The translations under genes and the position numbers were made by a program. A stretch of DNA of 64,000 nucleotides, taken from positions 104,871-168,870 of the forward strand of contig NZ_JAVDDV010000008.1 of the NCBI RefSeq assembly GCF_030848565.1, written 5' to 3'. This DNA comes from Natronolimnohabitans sp. A-GB9 (GTDB lineage Archaea; Halobacteriota; Halobacteria; Halobacteriales; Natrialbaceae). Every line of letters starts with the position of its first letter. Position 1 is the first letter of the stretch. The notes under the pieces were generated by a model. That model did no database searches. It saw only the letters and a program-made list of their open reading frames with translations, and was not told the origin of the DNA. Shown one piece after another: positions 58,668-64,000 of the stretch.

Positions 58668-58747
58668 TGACTGCTGTACCGGTGTCCCGCCGGTCACAAA
58701 CTCCGTTCTGTCGATCGGTGGTGATCGACGACAGCAGACTGTATGAG
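58668..58747 (+). repeat. Hairpin repeat, family A, degenerate copy at 58668
   Basis: TGACTGCTGTACCGGTGTCC ... GACGACAGCAGACTGTATGA, between the RNase H-fold gene and the 3' end of the curlin-like gene. Inner stem weak. Confidence 0.55.
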
Positions 58748-58826
58748 ACGACGCTGCGGTCGGTCGCCTATCTCGACCGTCTCCCCGACTCCGCAAAGAG
58801 AAAAAGCAACTGTCCGGAAATCGTCG

Positions 58827-60407
58827 TTACGCTCCGATCCAGGCGCTCGACGACGAAACAGCGGTGTACTGCAGGTTCTCGTTCTCCTGCATGGTGAACT
58901 GTGCCGAGTCCGCGCTACCGTCGTCGTCGGCGATCGCGATCGCGGCCTGCTGTTCGTTGACGTTCTCCTGCGTGACGAACTGCACCTGCTCGATCAGCGC
59001 GCTGGCTTCCTGCTCGACGTCGTTCGTCTGAGCGGCGTCGAAGTCGTAGGCGATGCCGTCGATGTCCTCGCCACCGAGGTTGACACTCGTGGTCTCGGAC
59101 TGAATAGCGGCATCGTGGTCGTACGCCGCGCCGGCGTAGACGTTCAGCGTGTCGGCGAAGCCGACCTGCGCGTTGATGTTCTGCTGGTGGGCCATCTGCA
59201 CCGCCGTCGCGTCACTGCCGTTCTGGGCGATCGCCATCGCGGTGCTCTGGAGGTTGACGTTCATCTGTTCGACCTCCTGACTCTGGGTCACTTCGGAGGT
59301 CGCCGTCTGGATGCCGTCACCTTTCTTGTGTTTGTCCTTCTTATCGTCTTTCTTGTCGTTCTTCTTGTCCTTCTTGTCGTCCTTCTTGTCGTCCTTCTTA
59401 TCGTCCTTCTCGTCGAGTTTCTCGACCGCCGCCTGGGTGTCGACGATCGAACTGTCGTCGACGCCCGCAACCGCGACGTTCATCCCGGCGCTCGAGGTGA
59501 GGACGTTCATCGCTTCGGCCGTACCGAGCTGTTCGTTGATGTTCGACTGCTCGGTCATCTGGATCGCCGTCGCGGTGCTGTTCTCGCCGACCGCGATCGC
59601 GACAGCGCCGTCCTGTGCGTTGTAGTTCTCCTGATCGACTGCCTGGCCCTGTTCGACCGAGGCGCTCGCGGACTGATCCTCGAAGTGGCCGCCGCCGGCG
59701 TAGACGTTGGTCGCGTTCGCGACGCCCTGCTGGAGGTTCACGTTATCCTGCTGGGACTGCTGGACGGCCGTCGCCTCGCTGTCGTTCTCTGCGAGGGCGA
59801 ACGCGACGCTCTGTTCGTTGTAGTTCAGCTGGCCGACTTCCTGACTCTGGGTCACTTCGGCTTCGGCAGCCTGGTCAGGGTCGACGTCTCCTTTGTCACC
59901 TTTCTTGTCGGCGACGCCCCAGCCGTCGAACTGTTTGCCGTCGCCGTTACCGATGACGACGTTGACGTCACCGACGTTCTCGAACTGGGTCGACTCGACC
60001 TGGACGTTCTCGGCCGTCGCGTCCGCGAACTGGTCGTTGTCGTTTTGCTGGGTCGCCTCCTGGATCGCGGTGGCTTCGCCGCCGTCGATCGAGATAGAGG
60101 TCGCGTTACCCTGTTGGTTGATGTTGACCTGCTCGACGTCCTGGTACTGGTTGATCTCGGCGTCACTGACCTGGTCGCCCGAGGCGTGTTTCTCGACGTA
60201 CTCCTCGAGCGTCTTGTCACCGAGGTCGGCACCGAAGACGAGGTAGAGCTCCTCACCGTCGTCGAGTGCGTGCACGGTATCTGCTTCGACCTTGTCTCCG
60301 CTCCCGGCCATCGCCGCGGGCACGCCCCCGGCGATCATCGATACGGAAACGATACAGGCCATCAATGCTATCGTAAGTCGTGATCGTCTTGAATTGCCGT
60401 CTGTCAT
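58827..60407 (-). CDS. Exported curlin-like Q/N repeat protein with Lys/Asp linker
   Basis: A 526-residue protein. Residues 11-34 are a signal peptide (LTIALMACIVSVSMIAGGVP, then AAMAG cleavage). Five imperfect ~55-residue repeats follow: 83-136, 182-237, 248-303, 370-425 and 469-514. Each has the form TQSQEVxQxNxNxQxxAxAIAxxxSxATAVQxxxQxNINxQ, with two Gln/Asn ladder units like curlin (CsgA) repeats. Residues 329-364 are a Lys/Asp run (KKDDKKDDKKDKKNDK...), very unlike the acidic proteome. A secreted, beta-solenoid or amyloid-like surface protein is inferred; no catalytic motifs. CsgBEFG homologues are not seen. ATG 60407. Confidence 0.8.
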   Translation of the reverse strand: MTDGNSRRSRLTIALMACIVSVSMIAGGVPAAMAGSGDKVEADTVHALDDGEELYLVFGADLGDKTLEEYVEKHASGDQVSDAEINQYQDVEQVNINQQGNATSISIDGGEATAIQEATQQNDNDQFADATAENVQVESTQFENVGDVNVVIGNGDGKQFDGWGVADKKGDKGDVDPDQAAEAEVTQSQEVGQLNYNEQSVAFALAENDSEATAVQQSQQDNVNLQQGVANATNVYAGGGHFEDQSASASVEQGQAVDQENYNAQDGAVAIAVGENSTATAIQMTEQSNINEQLGTAEAMNVLTSSAGMNVAVAGVDDSSIVDTQAAVEKLDEKDDKKDDKKDDKKDKKNDKKDDKKDKHKKGDGIQTATSEVTQSQEVEQMNVNLQSTAMAIAQNGSDATAVQMAHQQNINAQVGFADTLNVYAGAAYDHDAAIQSETTSVNLGGEDIDGIAYDFDAAQTNDVEQEASALIEQVQFVTQENVNEQQAAIAIADDDGSADSAQFTMQENENLQYTAVSSSSAWIGA

Positions 60408-61456
60408 GTGATCTCTGATTTTCGCTGGTGATTGTGTTCGCTGTTGATTAGTTCGACGCGAACGGTCCTATCCCGATGATAGACTTTGTTATCAACAGGT
60501 TGTGGAGCGTATGAGTCGGCCTACTAACTGGAACAGTCCTGCTTCTCCGAGAAATCGACAGCTAAAACCGGTTGCCGTCGGGCGGTTTCGATGTTCGACG
60601 GATCGATCCGGGTTCGCGGGCCGCAATCGAGCGTCGGCCAACGCGTCGCCGACACTGATCGTTGCTCACGGCGGTGGGAACTCGAGTCGTCGTTTCGACG
60701 ACGAAATACGGGACTACCGATCGACTCGAGGCTGCGGGTCGGTTCGGAATCGATGCCTCGAGGCAGCGGTGTTCGTCGGGAGAATTCGATCCCAGCGACG
60801 CGACACCGCTTGCCACTACCGCGAGTTCTGGTACCGGTGCCGGACTCGAGTCGAAGTCCGCCTCCGGTATCGTCGTCGACGAACTCGAGGCGAGTGCCCG
60901 GACGTGCCACGACGGTGTCCGGACACCATTGTCGTGTGCGATCATCTCTCCGCCGATGGGAGCCGGTCTCCGACGCGGATCGGCCAGTCAGCGCGCGTAT
61001 CGGTTCGTCGTCCGGCCGTTTTGAGCCACAACGACGTCGTTTCGACGGGCGACTGTCGATTCGGCTCCCGCTCTCACGAGTATTGATCGTTCCGTTATCA
61101 CTGACTATTACGAGCCGATAACCGAATAGTTAGGTTGTCTTATACCTTCGATCTCCAGGACGGCGTGGAATCACTTCGAATTGACAGTCAGCGAGTAGAG
61201 AAGATGTATGATGGTCAATATGATTGCCCACCTCGAGTAGGAATTCTCATCCGTTGATTCTTACAGATCCCAATATCGGCTGTATCGCGAAACTGTTGGA
61301 CGGTTTAATACGAACCCCTGGTGTTGCCACCGACTGGGCAACACGGCGCGTTAGGACGCTCGAGAACGCCGGATTCGCACGATTAGCGACGCGAATCGGT
61401 AGGCAGGTCGAGCGGACTCGAGCGTCCACGCGTATGTGGGTGCCCAGTGATCAACA
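60408..61456. other. Kilobase without a supported gene, possible decayed frame
   Basis: The only frame with some protein-like texture is 60662-61024 on the plus strand (120 codons, start MLTAVGTRVVVSTTKYGTTD), with Gly/Ser-rich stretches and no recognisable domain; overlapping frames look no better. It may be a remnant. The divergent promoters of the two exported-protein genes must lie at its ends. Confidence 0.4.
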
Positions 61457-61876
61457 ATGAAGCGCGCACTCACGGTAACATTCACGACGATGGTAGCGGT
61501 CGGCCTCATCTTCCTGATGGGGTTCGCAGGATCGGCGGCAGCAGTCGTTGATACTGATAATATAACTGTCGAGACCGGCCCTGGTGGAGATGGTGGCGAT
61601 GGCGGTAACGCTGTTGCCGAACAGGGAATCGCCCAAGAGAACAACAACGACCAGACAGCCGTCGCTGAAGCGAGCGCAGACGCAAATGACGGCTACGACA
61701 AGCACAAGCACGGTAGCAGTGCGACTGCGACTGCAGGAGTCAACCAGTTCCAAGCTAGTGAACAAAGCAACTTCGCCACGCAAGGTAATGCAACCGCTGT
61801 CGCCGGTGACGGCGGCGACGGTGGCGACGGCGGTCTCGTTACTGTTGACGCCGACATCGGCGTCGACGCTCTATAA
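61457..61876 (+). CDS. Small exported Gly-rich protein with Q/N repeat motif
   Basis: A 139-residue protein starting MKRALTVTFTTMVAVGLIFL with a signal peptide to about residue 29 (FAGSAAAVV). Residues 43-50 and 118-126 are GDGGDGG runs. Between them, EQGIAQENNNDQTAVAEASA and VNQFQASEQSNFATQGNATA repeat the pattern QxxxxNxxxQxxAxAxA of the curlin-like protein at 58827, and DKHKHG echoes its KHKKGDG. Hence a likely partner or minor subunit of the same structure. ATG 61457. No family known to me. Confidence 0.7.
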   Translation: MKRALTVTFTTMVAVGLIFLMGFAGSAAAVVDTDNITVETGPGGDGGDGGNAVAEQGIAQENNNDQTAVAEASADANDGYDKHKHGSSATATAGVNQFQASEQSNFATQGNATAVAGDGGDGGDGGLVTVDADIGVDAL

Positions 61877-62015
61877 ACAGTAACTTTATTTATTTTTATT
61901 GAGTATTGGGTCGTCGAACGACGCTGTTCTCACGCAGACTGATCGACGAGATAGTCACTATCTACTGGTGAAACGGTTTCGATGATTAAAGGGCAGACTC
62001 AATGATGACAGTACT

Positions 62016-62624
62016 ATGAGGGAGCATCGAACGACGATCGCGCTCGCCACAGTGCTGGTAGCAGCGGGGATTGTAGCGGGTGCAGCAATCATTGGCGCCA
62101 CTGGCGGTGCTGTAAGCGATACGGACGACCAACAGAATATGACAGAAACCGAATTTCCGTGGGGTGAAGTGACCGCCGAGTCCGACTCCGAAACCGACCA
62201 GACGAACATCGACGTCACCATCGAAGACGGCGGAGACGTCTCGGTCGTAACGGCATCGACGGATGACTCCACGACCGACTCTATCGATCACGAGGAGATA
62301 GCGGAGCTCGAGTGGGGAACGGTAGCCTATACGACCGACGACGACACCGGCGCCACCGATGTCACGGTGATCGTCGACGCCGAAGACGACGTCTCGGTCT
62401 CCGTGACGACGGTCTCCGAAGACGGCACGCAGGAGTCGACGTCGACGGTCCACCAGAGCAGTACGACGGCGGGCACAGACGGTGACGCGGGCGCGGACGT
62501 GAACGTCTCGCAGTCGACGACCGTCTCCCAGTCGTCGGTCAACGTCGACTCGAGTACCGTCGTCCACGGCGAGGACGGTGAGGACGGCGAGGACGGGAGC
62601 TCCGTCTCGATCGATATCGACTGA
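62016..62624 (+). CDS. Exported acidic protein with two beta repeats and collagen-like tail
   Basis: A 202-residue protein. Residues 8-35 are a signal/anchor helix (IALATVLVAAGIVAGAAIIG). Two imperfect repeats: 47-88 (TEFPWGEVTAESDSETDQTN, VTIEDGGDVSVVTAS) and 95-140 (ELEWGTVAYTTDDDTGATDV, VDAEDDVSVSVTTVSEDG). A Ser/Thr-rich region (VHQSSTTAG, VSQSTTVSQSSVNVDSS) is followed by GEDGEDGEDGSSVSIDID. Likely faces outside and could be glycosylated. Same strand as 61457 and 63072, a plausible operon of exported proteins. Function unknown. Confidence 0.65.
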   Translation: MREHRTTIALATVLVAAGIVAGAAIIGATGGAVSDTDDQQNMTETEFPWGEVTAESDSETDQTNIDVTIEDGGDVSVVTASTDDSTTDSIDHEEIAELEWGTVAYTTDDDTGATDVTVIVDAEDDVSVSVTTVSEDGTQESTSTVHQSSTTAGTDGDAGADVNVSQSTTVSQSSVNVDSSTVVHGEDGEDGEDGSSVSIDID

Positions 62625-63071
62625 CTCGAGAACGGATACGAATCGGCATTGATCGGCAACACCGGACGGCACAGTTGCCGTTCGTACCCGATCGAAGTCC
62701 CGTTGTCCGGTTCGGAGTTTCGTACGCCGTGTGGCTTTTCGACGTCGACGGCGGGAATCAGCCGTGATACTTACGTTCCGTACTCGAAGGCGTGTCGCGA
62801 ACCGCTGCAGTCACTCGAGTCGGGCGCCACGTAGCGAAGCGATTCCCACTGTCGATCTCGTAGACAGTACCTACGACATTCACGGCAGCATACTGATTTA
62901 TGTCAACGACTCTCGTTCGAGGCTGAATAACTCACAGCAGTTACTGACTAATTTGGATGTATAACAGTATTCTAGATATTTATTTCGATTTCTACTGTAT
63001 GAATATTATCGTGTTTATGGAAGAACGTTCAGTGAACCAATAACAATAGTCGCATCGACTGTGGTCGACGT
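62625..63071. other. Intergenic stretch before the lipoprotein gene
   Basis: No gene is supported. The right half (62880-63060) is AT-rich and holds several TATA-like stretches expected of the promoter for the gene at 63072. Confidence 0.45.
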
Positions 63072-64000
63072 ATGGTCGATTCGACCAACAGACGACGGTT
63101 CCTGGCTGCGAGTGGTATCACAGTCGTCGGACTCAGTGGCTGCCTCGGCAGCGACGACGAGCCGGAGGAAGAACAAGAACAGGCACAAGTCGACTCGAGT
63201 GACGACGGGTCGAACGACGACAATCCCGACAACGACGAGTTTGCCCGTGAGATTCAGTGGGGTGGTCTCGGGAGCGAAAACGCGACACAGGATTGCCCCG
63301 GCGAATTCGGGTATTGGAAGTGGATACTCACGCCCGGTGGGCCGCAGGCGCTCGAGTTGCCTGCGGAGCTCACGGTCCAGTTCGCGGACGGGTCAGAGCA
63401 AACCGTGGAGGGGTTCTTCCCGGGTGGCGGTCGTGGAGCACTGCAGTTCGAGGTGTTCAAAGACGGCGGCGGCACCGTCGAGAGCGCGGTCGTACGGTTC
63501 AACGGTGGCGGTGCCAACCCGCGGCTGACGATCAGCGAGGGTGGCTGCGTGGAAGATCCGGACGACATTCCGGACGTGACGGTCACCACGGAGCCGGCAA
63601 CCGAGATCAACGATTCGACGGCGACCCTCAACGGATTCTTGGAGGACCTCGGCGGCTTCGAGTCAGTCGACGTCTTCTTCGAATACCGGGTACAGGGGGC
63701 GATCGACTGGGAGACGACCGCATCTCAGACGCTCACCGAACCCGGCCCGTTCGACGCAGAGATCGACGTCGAACCGGGGACCGACTACGAGTTCCGCGCG
63801 GTCGCCGTCGCGCCTGACAACACGACGGTGCGGGGCGCTATCCTCACGTTCACCAAGGACGACGTGCCAGATATCACGAAGCCGACGGTCGTCACCGGCC
63901 CAGCGACCGATATCAACGAGTCGACGGCGACTCTTAACGGCGAACTGACCGATCCCGGCAGCTTCGACGTGGACGATATCGAGGTGTTCTTCGAGTATCG
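63072..64000 (+). CDS. Tat lipoprotein with fibronectin-III-like repeats (3' partial)
   Basis: The frame from ATG 63072 stays open to the window end (309 complete codons). RRRFLAASGITVVGLSGCLG is a twin-arginine signal with lipobox, so export and lipid anchoring are likely. An acidic Asp/Asn/Glu linker (25-60) precedes a beta domain to about 165 (GGLGSENATQDCPGEFGYWK; VQFADGSEQTVEGFFPGGGR; Cys pair). Then fibronectin-like repeats start: VTTEPATEINDSTATLNGFL, and again VVTGPATDINESTATLNGEL, the second cut by the edge. Such repeats suggest an adhesin or extended surface lipoprotein. Last gene of the exported cluster in view. Confidence 0.85.
   Translation, partial: MVDSTNRRRFLAASGITVVGLSGCLGSDDEPEEEQEQAQVDSSDDGSNDDNPDNDEFAREIQWGGLGSENATQDCPGEFGYWKWILTPGGPQALELPAELTVQFADGSEQTVEGFFPGGGRGALQFEVFKDGGGTVESAVVRFNGGGANPRLTISEGGCVEDPDDIPDVTVTTEPATEINDSTATLNGFLEDLGGFESVDVFFEYRVQGAIDWETTASQTLTEPGPFDAEIDVEPGTDYEFRAVAVAPDNTTVRGAILTFTKDDVPDITKPTVVTGPATDINESTATLNGELTDPGSFDVDDIEVFFEY

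Noticed and set aside
58743..60383. 546-codon frame antisense to the curlin-like gene
   Set aside because: The minus strand has a signal peptide and regular repeats; the plus-strand frame is Leu/Val/Arg-rich shadow with no domain.
60502..61086. 194-codon frame in the gene-free kilobase
   Set aside because: Arg/Cys-rich and without domain features; the overlapping frame at 60662 is only slightly better.

Overview
The window is chromosomal DNA of a halophilic archaeon (class Halobacteria). The evidence is the GC-rich sequence, very acidic proteins, mostly leaderless genes with a TATA-like box about 27 bases before the start, and haloarchaeal families (HalOD1, HTH_10, DUF5799-like, RibL, TFS, RadB, tiny CxxC zinc fingers, trpDFEG, intron-bearing elongator tRNA-Met). 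A Natrinema/Haloterrigena-type member of Natrialbales is my guess from gene style only. No rRNA, IS transposase, provirus or CRISPR array is visible.

Layout. 0-10 kb: MBL-fold hydrolase (cut at the left edge), OsmC protein, an orphan DUF3006-like reading frame without a start codon, gamma carbonic anhydrase, HTH regulators, a metal-site-less M24 peptidase homologue, heme A synthase, a NikR-like regulator, uracil-DNA glycosylase. 10-18 kb: membrane-anchored J-protein, DNA polymerase IV, TFS, RFAP-synthase-like GHMP protein, MobA, IlvD, a Tat lipoprotein beta-propeller. 18.4-21.4 kb: an AT-richer, island-like stretch with an HTH regulator, a membrane protein and a Tat-exported C39-like cysteine peptidase. 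21.4-30 kb: FAD synthetase, JAMM protease, malic enzyme-PTA fusion, RecJ-like DHH protein, two stand-alone receivers (one degenerate), MutY, FMN reductase. 30-39 kb: membrane proteins, an orphan DNA methyltransferase, cupin, an Nramp-like transporter between two solo HalOD1 proteins, tRNA-Met with intron, a PH-like/low-complexity protein, a VTT-type membrane protein and a zinc finger. 39.6-45.3 kb: a B12-type ribonucleotide reductase gene with two inteins. 46-50.4 kb: the trpDFEG operon and tRNA-Val. 50.8-58.6 kb: transporter, BrkB-like, CAP-domain, half lycopene cyclase, CBS-HPF fusion, RadB and RNase H-fold genes. 58.8-64 kb: a block of exported repeat proteins: a curlin-like Q/N repeat protein, a small Gly-rich protein with the same repeat style, a two-repeat acidic protein, and a Tat lipoprotein with fibronectin-like repeats cut at the right edge.

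The two observations I value most are these. (1) The exported repeat-protein block at 58.8-64 kb looks like a candidate surface-fibre or amyloid system. (2) At least four families of about 85-115 bp hairpin repeats sit in intergenic regions, and their ends very often coincide with the stop codon of the adjacent gene; in one family two copies share an identical 53-bp core in the same orientation inside flanks of opposite orientation.

All family assignments come from reading the translated sequence and recalled family motifs; no database search was run.
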